Positions 42,549 to 52,219 of a stretch of 54,849 nt of DNA are shown here, in pieces. Position 1 is the stretch's first letter. Every line of letters begins with the position of its first letter. Source of the stretch: Desulfotignum sp032250905 (GTDB taxonomy: Bacteria > Desulfobacterota > Desulfobacteria > Desulfobacterales > Desulfobacteraceae); contig JAVVEQ010000019.1 of assembly GCA_032250905.1 (NCBI GenBank), forward strand, positions 1 through 54,849, read 5' to 3'. The translations under genes and the position numbers were made by a program. Under the pieces are notes generated by a model, which searched no databases, had not been told where the DNA came from, and was given only the letters and a program-made list of their open reading frames with translations.

Positions 42549-43329
42549 CCAGCATCCGCCGATTCTGGATATATGCATCCCGGATCGCCACGTAAGGATC
42601 CAGCGCAGCGTCTTTCATGCGCTCATATTCACCGATGCGAAAGGATGTCTGGTTGATGATGTCCAGGGTATTAATTCCCAGCCTCAGTTCCCAGGGAGAT
42701 ACATAGTTGACCGGATCCAGCACAAAATAATCTCCGGCAAGACCAATGGCATCCCGAAGTGTGGAAGGTCCTAATACCGGCAAAACCAGATAAAAGCCTT
42801 CCTTGAGGCCGTAAGTTCCCAGTGTCTGCCCTAAATCTTCTTTCTGTGTATGCATGTTCAGATATGTCTGTGCGACCTGATTGAACCCCAGAATCCCGGC
42901 TGTGGAGTTGACCAGAAAAATTCCGAATTCATCCGAGGCTTGTTCCAGTTTCCATTGAAGCAGATTGTTGACAAAGCGGATGGGAAACATCAGGTTGTGG
43001 AAAAAATTACGGATCCCCTTTCGAGCCGGTAAAGGTACCACGGTCTTGTATCCCCTGGCAACCGGTTTGATTAAATAGAAATACAGGTTGTCGTTGACCC
43101 TGTACATGGCATAATTAAAGTAATACAACGGGTCTGCCACTTGATCGGCCGCGGGGTCTGTCAGATCCTCTTTAAAAAAATTATCCTCAAAAAATTCAGA
43201 CTCCACTGCTGCCTTCCGGGCCGTCATGGAATTTTCAATCGATGGCGTATCTGACCATGCAGGCGAGCCCAGGGCGGTTAAAACACAGATTCCAGTAACA
43301 ACCATAAACCGTTGGCATATCTTGTTCAT
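42538..43329 (-). CDS. mlaA: MlaA-family outer-membrane phospholipid transport protein
   Basis: Removes phospholipids from the outer leaflet of the outer membrane. The 263-residue precursor has a signal peptide (MVVTGICVLTALGSPAWS-DT) that lacks a lipobox cysteine, so it is probably not lipidated, unlike the E. coli lipoprotein. The mature region shows the MlaA motifs DPLYYFNYAMYRVND, FFHNLMFPIRFVNN, FLVNSTAGILGFN and EDLGQTLGTYG. The gene follows mlaE, mlaF and mlaD, so lipid partners are made from one operon. Confidence 0.9.
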   Translation of the reverse strand: MNKICQRFMVVTGICVLTALGSPAWSDTPSIENSMTARKAAVESEFFEDNFFKEDLTDPAADQVADPLYYFNYAMYRVNDNLYFYLIKPVARGYKTVVPLPARKGIRNFFHNLMFPIRFVNNLLQWKLEQASDEFGIFLVNSTAGILGFNQVAQTYLNMHTQKEDLGQTLGTYGLKEGFYLVLPVLGPSTLRDAIGLAGDYFVLDPVNYVSPWELRLGINTLDIINQTSFRIGEYERMKDAALDPYVAIRDAYIQNRRMLVNQ

Positions 43330-43343
43330 TTAACCCGTTCCTT

Positions 43344-43796
43344 TCAGGAAGCTTCATTGCTGAAAATAAATTTTTTTATCAATGACTCAATATCCAGGGC
43401 GGATTCCGTATTTACGATCTCATCGCCCTGGGAGAGCATCGTATCGGATCCCCCCGGTAAAATTTCTATGTACTTTTCACCGATAATGCCTTCGGTTCTG
43501 ATGGAAGCGATGCTGTCTTCAGATACCTCTATATAACTGTCGATGTGCATAGTCACTTTTGCCACCAGATTCTTTGGGTCAAGGTTGATGCCGGATACGT
43601 GCCCGATCCGAACCCCTGCCAGATTCACTGATGCCCCGTTTTTCAGGCCGGACACTGAAGAAAAATAGCCATGGATGGTATACTGGTCTTTGAAGAACCG
43701 GGAGAATTCTCCCACAACCAGTAACAGATATCCGGTACAGACAAGGGTCACAATGACAAAGATACCCACATAAAAATCACGTTTTCGATCGGTCAT
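43344..43796 (-). CDS. mlaD: MlaD-family MCE-domain protein
   Basis: A 150-residue inner-membrane-anchored periplasmic protein: one N-terminal membrane segment (YVGIFVIVTLVCTGYLLLVV), then a single MCE domain (GYFSSVSGLKNGASVNLAGVRIG; TEGIIGEKYIEILPGG). Its hexameric family carries phospholipids between the ABC transporter and periplasmic carrier. The ATG at 43796 follows GGAAGGGAAG and lies inside the end of mlaF (20-base overlap); a longer frame to 43940 is out of family and rejected. Confidence 0.9.
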   Translation of the reverse strand: MTDRKRDFYVGIFVIVTLVCTGYLLLVVGEFSRFFKDQYTIHGYFSSVSGLKNGASVNLAGVRIGHVSGINLDPKNLVAKVTMHIDSYIEVSEDSIASIRTEGIIGEKYIEILPGGSDTMLSQGDEIVNTESALDIESLIKKFIFSNEAS

Positions 43797-44538
43797 ACAA
43801 AACTTCCCTTCCTCTGATAAAGGCACACGCTGTTTCATGGTTACATGCCATGATTTCCTGTCTGGTACCCTTGAATACAATCTTTCCATCATCCAGCAGC
43901 GCAATCTGCTGGGCCAGGTCGAAAATATCCGGAATGTCATGGCTGACGATCACGGCAGTAAACCCGAATTGTTTCTGAAACTCACTGATCATGTGATGCA
44001 CATCGTTTTTACGTACCGGGTCCAGGCCTGTGGTGGGCTCATCAAACAGAATCAGTTCCGGATCCGTCACAAGGGCCCTGGCCAGGGCGACCCGTTTCTT
44101 CATGCCGCCGGACAGTTCAGACGGGTATTTGTGGTCGATGCCCTCGATACTCAACCCGGCCATGCGGTCGTGAACTTTCTTTTGAATCTGCGACGCTGTC
44201 ATCCGGGTGGTTTCCGTCAACGGCAGTGCAATGTTTTCAAACGCCGTCAGAAAATCAAACAGGGCATTGTCCTGGAACATGTAGCTGATATTCTTTTTAA
44301 ACTGCATGGCCTGTTTTTCGGAAAGCCGGTTCAGGGATTTGCCCTGGATCAACACGTCCCCCTCATCTTCCCGGATCAGCCCCACAATATGTTTGAGCAG
44401 CACGGATTTGCCGGAGCCGCTCTTACCTATCACCACGGTGACGGTACCTTTGTCAATGGTCAGATTGATACCTTTGAGAACCTCCAGGTTTCCAAAGCGT
44501 TTATGAACATTTTTGAATTCAATGAAAGGCTGGGGCAT
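43777..44538 (-). CDS. mlaF: Phospholipid transport ATP-binding protein MlaF
   Basis: ATPase of the Mla transporter. The 253-residue protein has Walker A VIGKSGSGKSVLLKH, Q-loop YMFQDNALFD, signature LSGGMKKRVALARAL and Walker B LILFDEPTTGLDP, with VIVSHDI as switch. Overlaps mlaD by 20 bases and follows mlaE by 3. Confidence 0.93.
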   Translation of the reverse strand: MPQPFIEFKNVHKRFGNLEVLKGINLTIDKGTVTVVIGKSGSGKSVLLKHIVGLIREDEGDVLIQGKSLNRLSEKQAMQFKKNISYMFQDNALFDFLTAFENIALPLTETTRMTASQIQKKVHDRMAGLSIEGIDHKYPSELSGGMKKRVALARALVTDPELILFDEPTTGLDPVRKNDVHHMISEFQKQFGFTAVIVSHDIPDIFDLAQQIALLDDGKIVFKGTRQEIMACNHETACAFIRGREVLYDRSKT

Positions 44539-44541
44539 GGC

Positions 44542-45333
44542 TCATACCAGAAAAGAGGTGATAATATAATCACAGATCAGAATAAAGATGCACGACTGCA
44601 CCACCGCACCGGTTGTGGCCAGAGACACCCCTTTTGCGCCGGATTGTCCCTGATGGTTCATGTGGGCAAAATATCCACGGTAACAGCAGATGGTGACCAC
44701 GATCAGTGAAAACACAATGGATTTGATGAACCCGCCCCAGATATCCATGAATTTGACGCTTTGTATCACCTTGTCCATATATACTGTCTCATTGATCCCC
44801 ATCAAAAGGGAACCGGAAAAAAAACCACCGATGATTCCCACGACATCAAAAAAAGAGGTCAGCAACGGAAAACAGACCAGTGCAGCCAGGATTCTCGGGG
44901 TAAACAGAAACCGGATCGGATTGATCTGCATGGTGAACAGTGCATCGATCTGTTCGGACATGCGCATGACACCGATTTCAGCCGCCATGGCAGATCCGGC
45001 CCGGGCCGTAATCATGATGGCCGTGAGAACCGGCCCCAGTTCGCGGATCAGGCTCAGGGCCACAGCCCCGCCCAGGGCTGCTTCCGATCCAAATGTGACC
45101 AGAGTGTAATAACCCTGGAGTCCTAAAACCATTCCGGTAAACAGGCCGGTCAGGAGAATGACGAACAGGGATTTTGTCCCGATGAACCAGATCTGGTCCA
45201 TGGTCTTTCCAAACTGGAATGGAAAGACCGGTATCTGCCGGATACCGGCAAAAAGAAACCATGTCAGCCGGCCCGTGGATTCAATATACCTGGAAAATGG
45301 ATTTCCAACGGCTTCTATCAAGCGACTAGTCAT
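44542..45333 (-). CDS. mlaE: Phospholipid transport permease MlaE
   Basis: Inner-membrane permease of 263 residues with five to six hydrophobic segments. Family stretches are FTGMVLGLQGYYTLVTFG, SLIRELGPVLTAIMITARAGSAMAAEIG, MRMSEQIDALFTM and the C-terminal GAVVQSCIFILICDYI. It is the first gene of the mlaEFDA operon. No mlaC (periplasmic carrier) or mlaB (STAS) follows. Confidence 0.92.
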   Translation of the reverse strand: MTSRLIEAVGNPFSRYIESTGRLTWFLFAGIRQIPVFPFQFGKTMDQIWFIGTKSLFVILLTGLFTGMVLGLQGYYTLVTFGSEAALGGAVALSLIRELGPVLTAIMITARAGSAMAAEIGVMRMSEQIDALFTMQINPIRFLFTPRILAALVCFPLLTSFFDVVGIIGGFFSGSLLMGINETVYMDKVIQSVKFMDIWGGFIKSIVFSLIVVTICCYRGYFAHMNHQGQSGAKGVSLATTGAVVQSCIFILICDYIITSFLV

Positions 45334-45396
45334 AATAATAGGCTTATACCTGAATCAAACGGAAAAAACAAGAAATAGAAAAAGCGGAATATTGGA

Positions 45397-45425
45397 TTGA
45401 CACAAAAGTGAAAAAACAATAGGTT
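45397..45425 (+). promoter_or_regulatory. Candidate promoter of the activase gene with palindrome
   Basis: TTGACA (45397-45402), 17 bases, TAGGTT (45420-45425). The perfect 10-bp palindrome AGGTTAACCT (45421-45430) overlaps the -10 box and the predicted start, so it could be an operator. The -10 is weak. Confidence 0.4.
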
Positions 45426-45483
45426 AACCTGTACTGTTTAAAATTTATCAGGAATAATTCTTTACAGCCAGAAATAAAATACA

Positions 45484-48400
45484 ATGAATCATAGGATTGC
45501 GGGAATCGATGTCGGGTCAGTTTCTGTCAGTATTGCGGTGATTGACAGGAAAAAAAATCTGATCCATAAGGCCAGTGCGTTTCACCGTGGAGACGTCAAA
45601 GAATGTCTTACTGCATTACTGTCCCATGAGGCCTTAAACTCCGTGACCCATGTGTCGGTGACCGATGCGACCCCGGGATTTGTCTTTTGCCATCAACGGG
45701 TTGATGATCAGGTTGCCCTGATCCGTGCTGCCAAGTTTTTATACAAACAATCATTTGATTCACTGCTTCATGTGGGCGGGGAAAAATTTTCCTTGAGCCT
45801 GTTTGACCCGGCCGGTAATTATACCGGGGCCCGGCACAACACCTCCTGTGCCGCGGGGACCGGCAGTTTTCTGGACCAGCAGGCCCGGCGCCTGAATCTT
45901 CAGGGTTCCCATGAAATCAGCGAATATGCCTTGAAAAACCGGCAGGCCCGGCCGGACATCGCGACCCGTTGTGCGGTCTTTGCCAAAACAGACCTGATTC
46001 ATGCCCAGCAGGAAGGGTATAACATAGAACAGATCTGTGATGGACTCTGTCATGGGCTTGCCAAAAATATCGCCAACACCCTTTTCAAAGGAAAAACAGG
46101 TACCGGAAAAATCATTTTCTGCGGCGGGGTGTCCCAGAACCGTTCCGTAACCCGGTATCTGGAATCGCTTCTGAATGTCACACTGACCATTGACGACTGT
46201 GCCCGGGTCTACGGCGCCCTGGGCGCAGCCCTGTGTCTGGCGGATGAGATTCAGGAAAAAATGACGGCGCCTGAAACCTTTGGCAGTCCCCGGGCATTTT
46301 TTACAGACACTGTCAAAAAAGACAATTACCGGTATCCCCCGTTATCGCTGACATTGTCTGATTATCCGGATTTTGCCTGTTATTCCACCTATATTGCGGA
46401 CGCGGTTGAAGTGGAGATCTATACCGATCCAACCCAAGTGGACCTGTCTGACGGTTTTCTGGGTCTGGATGTGGGGTCCACCAGCACCAAAAGCATTCTC
46501 ATCACCAAGGACCATGTGCCGGTGATCGGGTGTTACACCAAAACCGCTTCCCGGCCGGCTCAGGCGGTTCAGACAATTTTCAAGGTCCTGGATGAATGGA
46601 TCACCCGAAATCAGCTGGCCGTGACCATTGCCGGCTGCGGCACCACCGGGTCGGGCCGCCGGATCAGCGGCCGGGTGATCGGTGCGGATCTCGAACCGGA
46701 TGAGATTACAGCCCATGCCACTGCAGCCGTGAACCTGAACAGGGATGTGGACACTATCATCGAAATCGGGGGCCAGGATGCCAAATTCACCCTGCTTACG
46801 GACGGCCGGGTGACCGCATCGGTGATGAACACCGTATGCGCGGCCGGAACCGGCAGTTTCATTGAAGAACAGGCCCAGAAACTGTGCTGTCCCCTGTCTG
46901 AATATTCAGACAGGGCCGAAGGGATTCATGCCCCGGTATCCAGTGACAGGTGTACCGTTTTCATGGAACGTGATATCAATTATTTCTTTGCCGAAGGGTT
47001 TGAACAAAAGGAAATTCTGGCATCTGTACTTCATTCGGTGAGAGACAATTACCTGACCAAGGTGGCCACAGTGGGCAATATCGGCAACTGTATCCTGTTC
47101 CAGGGGGCCACGGCCAGAAACCGGGCACTGGTGGCGGCATTTGAACAAAAACTGCAGAAACCTATCCATGTATCCCAGTTCTGCCATTTGACCGGCGCAC
47201 TGGGCGTTGCCCTTCTTGCCAGCGAGCTGAACATAGACCACTCCGCGTTCAGGGGGTTTGGTCTGTGGAAAAAAAATATTCCGGTCCGCCAGGAGGTCTG
47301 CCAGTTATGCAGCAATCACTGCAAAATCACGATTGCGGATGTGGATGGCCAGCCCCAGGCGTATGGGTTTTTGTGCGGCAGAGACTATGATACCCAGAAA
47401 CGGGTGTCCCATGACACCTCATACAGTATGAAAAAATTACGAAAGTCCTCTGCTTCTCCTATATCAGATGTCATACTTGACAAAGACGCCCTGACTATCG
47501 GCATTCCGGCCGCTCTTCACCTGTTTGAAGACCTGGCTTTCTGGGAGCGTTTCTTTTCCCTCCTATGCATCAGAACCGTTGTCAGCCGCCATTTGAAACA
47601 GCCGGTAGCCCTGGGAAAAACGCTTGCCAAAGCAGAATTCTGCGCACCGGTCATGGCGCTGCACGGTCATGTGGCCCATCTTCTGAAAAAAGTGCCCTAT
47701 GTGTTCCTGCCGTTTTATTTTGAAGAAAAATCAAATCAGAAAGGGATCCGGCGCCAGCATTGCTATTACACCCAGTTCATGCCTTCTGTAATGTCCTGTA
47801 TGGATACCGGGGACAAGGACCGGCTGATCATGCCCACCATCAAGTACCTGTACACCAGCCTGCATACCAAAATGGCGCTGTACCGGGCACTGAAACCGCT
47901 GGTGCCACATCGGCCGATATCCTTCTTTGATATCCATGCCGCCTGGGACAGGGCCATGGAATTTAGAAAAAATGAACAGGAGCGACTGGCCGCCCTGTTT
48001 CAGGCCCGGAACCGGGATACGTCCGGCGTGAAAGTGCTGCTGCTGGGACGTCCCTATACGGTATTGTCCGAAACCATGAGCCATCATATTCCCCAGATTT
48101 TTGAAAAAATGGGGGTCCAGACATTTTTTCAGGATATGATGGATACCACGGACATGGATCTGTCTCCCATCCGGCCGCTGCTGGAGGAAATTCACTGGAA
48201 ATACGCGGCCCGTATTCTGGAAACCGCATATGCCGCCGCTTTGACCGAGGGGCTGTATCCGGTCTATATCACCTCTTTCAGATGTTCTCCTGATGCGTTT
48301 GGGGTGGACTATTTCAAGCGGATCATGGAGCGGTCCAACAAACCCTACCTGGTGCTGGAGCTGGATGAACATGATTCGAGTGTGGGGTATGAAACCCGGA

Positions 48401-49692
48401 TCGAGGCGGCTGTCCGCGCATTTACCAACCATTACCAGGCATCCTCCCGTCCGGCGAAGCGATCCATGGATTTCACCCCGCTGTTTTTTGACCGACCCGG
48501 GGACAAAACCATTGTTTTTCCCAACTGGGATGCACTGACCGGACAATTGATCGTGTCCACCTTTCAGAGCGAAGGCTATCCAGCGGTGTTGATGGAGGAA
48601 ACCCAGGAAACACTGAAAAAAAGCCTGCTTACCAACACAGGACAGTGTATCCCATTGAACGCGCTGGCGGCGGGCTTCATTCATACTGTCAAAAAACACA
48701 ACCTGAATCCGGCCGATGCCGTGCTCTGGCTCAACCGGTCGGATATTGCCTGCAACATCCGGCTGTATCCATATCATATTCAACAGATCCTCAAACAGGA
48801 AGGAAACGGGTTTGAAACATCCGGGATCTATCTGGGGGAACTGTCGCTGTTTGATATTTCTTTCAAAGCATCCACCAATGCGTATTTTGCCTATATGTTC
48901 GGCGGACTTCTTCGAAGCATCGGATGCAAAATCCGTCCGTATGAGGTGATTCCGGGTGAGACCGACCGGGTGATGGCAAAGGCCCTGGACATCATCAACC
49001 GGGCCTTTGCCACGGACGGTTCCAAGGAACAGGCGCTGGCAGAGGCCATTCCTCTTTTTGAACAGATTAAAACCATGGATGTCGGCACCCGGCCCAAGGT
49101 CGCTATTTTCGGAGATCTGTATGTCAGGGACAATGATGTGATGAACCAGAATCTGGTCCATTATATCGAAGCCCATGGCGGTGAGGTGATCACCACCCCG
49201 TATTATAAATATGTGAAAATCGTTGCCGGATCCTATTTTAAAAAATGGTTCAAGGAAGGCAAGTACCTGAGCCTGATTTCCAATAAAACACTGCTGGTGG
49301 CCATGAATACCATGGAAAAAAGATACTACCCCTATTTTGAACCGGTGCTGAAAGAATCGGATCTAAAAATAACCGCACCATGCGAAGAGGTCTTGGCACA
49401 ATACGGGATCCAGTCTGAGCACACCGGTGAATCCATGGACAATATTCTGAAAATCCATCACATCCTTCAGGAACATCCGGATCTGGCACTTCTGGTACAG
49501 ACGACCCCTGCCTTCTGCTGTCCGGGCCTGATCACCGAAGCCATGGCAGCCCGGCTGGAGGCCACCACTGGGGTTCCCATCGTCAGCATTACCTATGATG
49601 TGTCCGGGGGGAACAAAAACAAGGTGATTGTTCCGTTTATCAAATATTTCAAACGCCGTGATCCTGCAGGCGTCCAAAAAGCAATCATTTGA
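45484..49692 (+). CDS. Large acyl-CoA dehydratase activase-type protein (two ASKHA domains + HgdB/DUF2229-like)
   Basis: A 1402-residue protein. The first BadF/BcrA-type ATPase domain (1-260) has GIDVGSVSVSIAVID, Cys122 in CAAGTGSF and Cys163 in RCAVF; the second (325-590) has GLDVGSTSTKSILIT, IGGQDAKFTLL, Cys452 in CAAGTGSF and Cys490 in RCTVF. In HgdC-type activators these two cysteines per monomer bind one [4Fe-4S] cluster at a dimer interface. A cysteine motif CQLCSNHCKI follows at ~605, then a long region with DUF2229/HgdB-like parts (LLLGRPYTVLSETM; FPNWDALTGQLI). Relatives couple ATP hydrolysis to low-potential electron transfer to a dehydratase or reductase. The target is unknown and there is no dehydratase subunit gene nearby. 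Confidence 0.85.
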   Translation: MNHRIAGIDVGSVSVSIAVIDRKKNLIHKASAFHRGDVKECLTALLSHEALNSVTHVSVTDATPGFVFCHQRVDDQVALIRAAKFLYKQSFDSLLHVGGEKFSLSLFDPAGNYTGARHNTSCAAGTGSFLDQQARRLNLQGSHEISEYALKNRQARPDIATRCAVFAKTDLIHAQQEGYNIEQICDGLCHGLAKNIANTLFKGKTGTGKIIFCGGVSQNRSVTRYLESLLNVTLTIDDCARVYGALGAALCLADEIQEKMTAPETFGSPRAFFTDTVKKDNYRYPPLSLTLSDYPDFACYSTYIADAVEVEIYTDPTQVDLSDGFLGLDVGSTSTKSILITKDHVPVIGCYTKTASRPAQAVQTIFKVLDEWITRNQLAVTIAGCGTTGSGRRISGRVIGADLEPDEITAHATAAVNLNRDVDTIIEIGGQDAKFTLLTDGRVTASVMNTVCAAGTGSFIEEQAQKLCCPLSEYSDRAEGIHAPVSSDRCTVFMERDINYFFAEGFEQKEILASVLHSVRDNYLTKVATVGNIGNCILFQGATARNRALVAAFEQKLQKPIHVSQFCHLTGALGVALLASELNIDHSAFRGFGLWKKNIPVRQEVCQLCSNHCKITIADVDGQPQAYGFLCGRDYDTQKRVSHDTSYSMKKLRKSSASPISDVILDKDALTIGIPAALHLFEDLAFWERFFSLLCIRTVVSRHLKQPVALGKTLAKAEFCAPVMALHGHVAHLLKKVPYVFLPFYFEEKSNQKGIRRQHCYYTQFMPSVMSCMDTGDKDRLIMPTIKYLYTSLHTKMALYRALKPLVPHRPISFFDIHAAWDRAMEFRKNEQERLAALFQARNRDTSGVKVLLLGRPYTVLSETMSHHIPQIFEKMGVQTFFQDMMDTTDMDLSPIRPLLEEIHWKYAARILETAYAAALTEGLYPVYITSFRCSPDAFGVDYFKRIMERSNKPYLVLELDEHDSSVGYETRIEAAVRAFTNHYQASSRPAKRSMDFTPLFFDRPGDKTIVFPNWDALTGQLIVSTFQSEGYPAVLMEETQETLKKSLLTNTGQCIPLNALAAGFIHTVKKHNLNPADAVLWLNRSDIACNIRLYPYHIQQILKQEGNGFETSGIYLGELSLFDISFKASTNAYFAYMFGGLLRSIGCKIRPYEVIPGETDRVMAKALDIINRAFATDGSKEQALAEAIPLFEQIKTMDVGTRPKVAIFGDLYVRDNDVMNQNLVHYIEAHGGEVITTPYYKYVKIVAGSYFKKWFKEGKYLSLISNKTLLVAMNTMEKRYYPYFEPVLKESDLKITAPCEEVLAQYGIQSEHTGESMDNILKIHHILQEHPDLALLVQTTPAFCCPGLITEAMAARLEATTGVPIVSITYDVSGGNKNKVIVPFIKYFKRRDPAGVQKAII

Positions 49693-49720
49693 CAGTTTCC
49701 GTTTACAGACGGCTTCGTCT

Positions 49721-52198
49721 TCAGCGTACTTGATTTGCAGCATCTGAATAATAGGGGACAACACTATAACCACGGCCAGTGGATGTAATGGTCACGGACC
49801 CGTGCTGGTCGGTTCGAAAAATGCGTATATTTTTTTTCTGATACCGATGGATGACGGCTGGATGGGGGAACCGGTAGGGGTTGCTGAATCCACAGGAGAT
49901 CACCACGGTTTCCGGGTCCACCCGGTCGAGAAAAAAACGGGTGGACGACGAGTCACTGCCGTGATGCGGAGCCAGCAGGATGTCTGATGACAGAGGATGG
50001 GTCAGTGTTTGGGCCAGTAACCGTTCCCGATCTGCCTGAATATCGCCTGGAAAAAACATGGAAAAATCATCCCAGGTCAGTTTGAAAACCACGGAATGGT
50101 TATTGCTGTCCCAATCCGGCCTCATGGATGCACATTGAAAAAAAGTCAGCCGCGTGTTTTCCCAGCCCATCCGCTTCTCTTTACAGTCGGGGATAAACAC
50201 GGGAATCTTTTTTTTGCCGCAGACCGCCATGATGCGTTCATATGATTTTTTCGAACTGGTATCCCTGTTTTTAACCAGAGACCCCACCTGAAAATTTTCC
50301 AGAATAAATACCAGTCCATTCATATGGTCGGCATCCGGATGGGTCAGAATCACCATATCCAGGGCGGTAATTCCCTGGTGCCAGAGAAACGGGGCCACCA
50401 CATACCGGCCCACATCAAACCGGGTTCCTCCTGAAAACCCGCCGCCGTCCACCAGAATAGTTTTGTTTTCAATGGTCTGGATCAATGCAGCATTGCCCTG
50501 CCCGACATCCAGCACCGTGATGGTCATATGGTCCGGAGGTCCGGACCGTATCATCATTCGGATACCGGAAATACCCATAACCGTAAAAACGACCACAGCC
50601 ATGACCGGCATGGTTTTTCTGTTCAACAGTACGCAGAAAAAAGCGGCCAGAACCACATAGGCCATGACAATATCCAGCATGGACCAGGCCGGCAGATAAG
50701 ACCAGGCAAAAGGAATTTCAATCAACCAGGCCGCATACCGAATACACCATTCAATCAGTTGTGCGGATACGGTCAACGTCCAGGCGGCCAGATCAGGGAA
50801 CAGTGCCCAGATCATCAGACCGGCCAGACCGGCGGGAAGGCACACAAAACCTATGACCGGCACCAGTACCAGGTTGGCGGGAATCTGGACCAGGGAAACC
50901 AGGTTGAAATACCCGGCGATCAATGGAAACGTCCCCAATCCTGCCAGCAGGGTCACACCGCCGATGGACGCAACAAATCGGAGTGTGCCGCCAACTTTGA
51001 TGCCCGGATATTTTTCCAGTACCTTCATGCCGGCAATGATGAACAGGACCGCAGTAAAAGACAGCTGAAAAGAGATGGAAAACAAAGCCGCCGGATCAAT
51101 AAAAAGGATAATGATTCCGGCGCCGGCAAGGATATTAATGGGGTGATTCTGTTTTTCTATCACAAATGAAATCATGAACAGGACCGTCATGATAAACGCC
51201 CGCTGGGTGGAAGGGGAAAATCCGGAAAAAACCAGATACAGGCTCAGGGGAACCAGGGTCAGGATACCTGCGATTTTCCTGGACCGTGCAGACACCATCC
51301 ATCTGGGAAACAGCCACAGAATCCGATAGAAAACAAAGAAAAAAATCAGGCACAGAATCCCCATGTGCAATCCTGATATCGCCAGAAGGTGGGATACGCC
51401 GGCCTTGGCAAACCGATCCCGCAGTTCCGGGGGCATGCTGTGTTTGATCCCCGTAACCAATGCTGCCAGCACATGGGCACCGTCCCGGCGTTCCAGGCGG
51501 GTCATGACAAAATCATAAAACCGGTTCCGGATATGTTCCAGTTCCTGAATGCTCCGGATCCAGAGGGATGAAGACGAATCCGTGATTTTTTGAACGGTAT
51601 CGTACCTCGTGCTGACGGAACCGAAAATGTCCTGGCGTTGAAGAAACATGCGATAGTCAAATGCGCCGGGATTGCCGAAATTCCGGATGGGACGAATGGG
51701 ACCGGAAAACCGGATAAGATCCTTGAACCGTAAAGGGACATCGGATGTTCCATACAGATTCAGAAAAATTCGCCCGGTTGCATTCAGGGGTTCTGAAAAG
51801 ACATGGTTCTGTGCCAGCCGAATGGTTCGACAGTCCACCGTGAGTCGGATTTTATGCGGATATTGCCGGGCAAAGGAGACCACCTGCCCGGTCAAAAGGA
51901 TGTCTTGCTGATTGTAGAAATTGGATATATGACCGGGTTCCGGCCGGGGGGAATGAATCAGGACGCTGTGATATCCCGACCAGAGACCACTTCCTAAGCA
52001 CAACAAGAAAACAATCGTTTTTTTGCCGGCCAGCCCTGAAACGCATAGAATCATTGGGACTGCCGAAAGGAGCAGTGTCCACAACGGGGTGGGCGAACAG
52101 GGCGCACTGCCGGCCAGGATTCCTGTCATCATGGCGAGAATCACAGGAACCAGAGGGGGTACCACAGGATGTGACAACAGTTTCACATGTGCGCTCAC
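49721..52198 (-). CDS. comEC: DNA internalization protein ComEC/Rec2
   Basis: Inner-membrane channel for DNA uptake in natural transformation. The 825-residue protein has an N-terminal membrane pair and DUF4131-like domain, the Competence membrane domain (about 230-490, with HLLAISGLHMGILCL and FSGFSPSTQRAF), and a C-terminal metallo-beta-lactamase domain (about 545-810) with DVGQGNAALIQT and the metal motif LTHPDADHMNG, and LLAPHHGSDSS. All three expected parts are present, so it appears intact. The start is 21 bases after murA. Confidence 0.9.
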   Translation of the reverse strand: MSAHVKLLSHPVVPPLVPVILAMMTGILAGSAPCSPTPLWTLLLSAVPMILCVSGLAGKKTIVFLLCLGSGLWSGYHSVLIHSPRPEPGHISNFYNQQDILLTGQVVSFARQYPHKIRLTVDCRTIRLAQNHVFSEPLNATGRIFLNLYGTSDVPLRFKDLIRFSGPIRPIRNFGNPGAFDYRMFLQRQDIFGSVSTRYDTVQKITDSSSSLWIRSIQELEHIRNRFYDFVMTRLERRDGAHVLAALVTGIKHSMPPELRDRFAKAGVSHLLAISGLHMGILCLIFFFVFYRILWLFPRWMVSARSRKIAGILTLVPLSLYLVFSGFSPSTQRAFIMTVLFMISFVIEKQNHPINILAGAGIIILFIDPAALFSISFQLSFTAVLFIIAGMKVLEKYPGIKVGGTLRFVASIGGVTLLAGLGTFPLIAGYFNLVSLVQIPANLVLVPVIGFVCLPAGLAGLMIWALFPDLAAWTLTVSAQLIEWCIRYAAWLIEIPFAWSYLPAWSMLDIVMAYVVLAAFFCVLLNRKTMPVMAVVVFTVMGISGIRMMIRSGPPDHMTITVLDVGQGNAALIQTIENKTILVDGGGFSGGTRFDVGRYVVAPFLWHQGITALDMVILTHPDADHMNGLVFILENFQVGSLVKNRDTSSKKSYERIMAVCGKKKIPVFIPDCKEKRMGWENTRLTFFQCASMRPDWDSNNHSVVFKLTWDDFSMFFPGDIQADRERLLAQTLTHPLSSDILLAPHHGSDSSSTRFFLDRVDPETVVISCGFSNPYRFPHPAVIHRYQKKNIRIFRTDQHGSVTITSTGRGYSVVPYYSDAANQVR

Positions 52199-52219
52199 CC
52201 GGATCTGATGATGACACGT

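Noticed and set aside
47731..49176. 481-residue open frame on the minus strand opposite the activase gene
   Set aside because: No domain, no ribosome binding site, and complete overlap with the well-supported 1402-residue protein.
49693..49740. Short hairpin (GACGGCTTCGTC) between the activase and comEC
   Set aside because: The stem is only about four pairs with no T-run, too weak to call a terminator.
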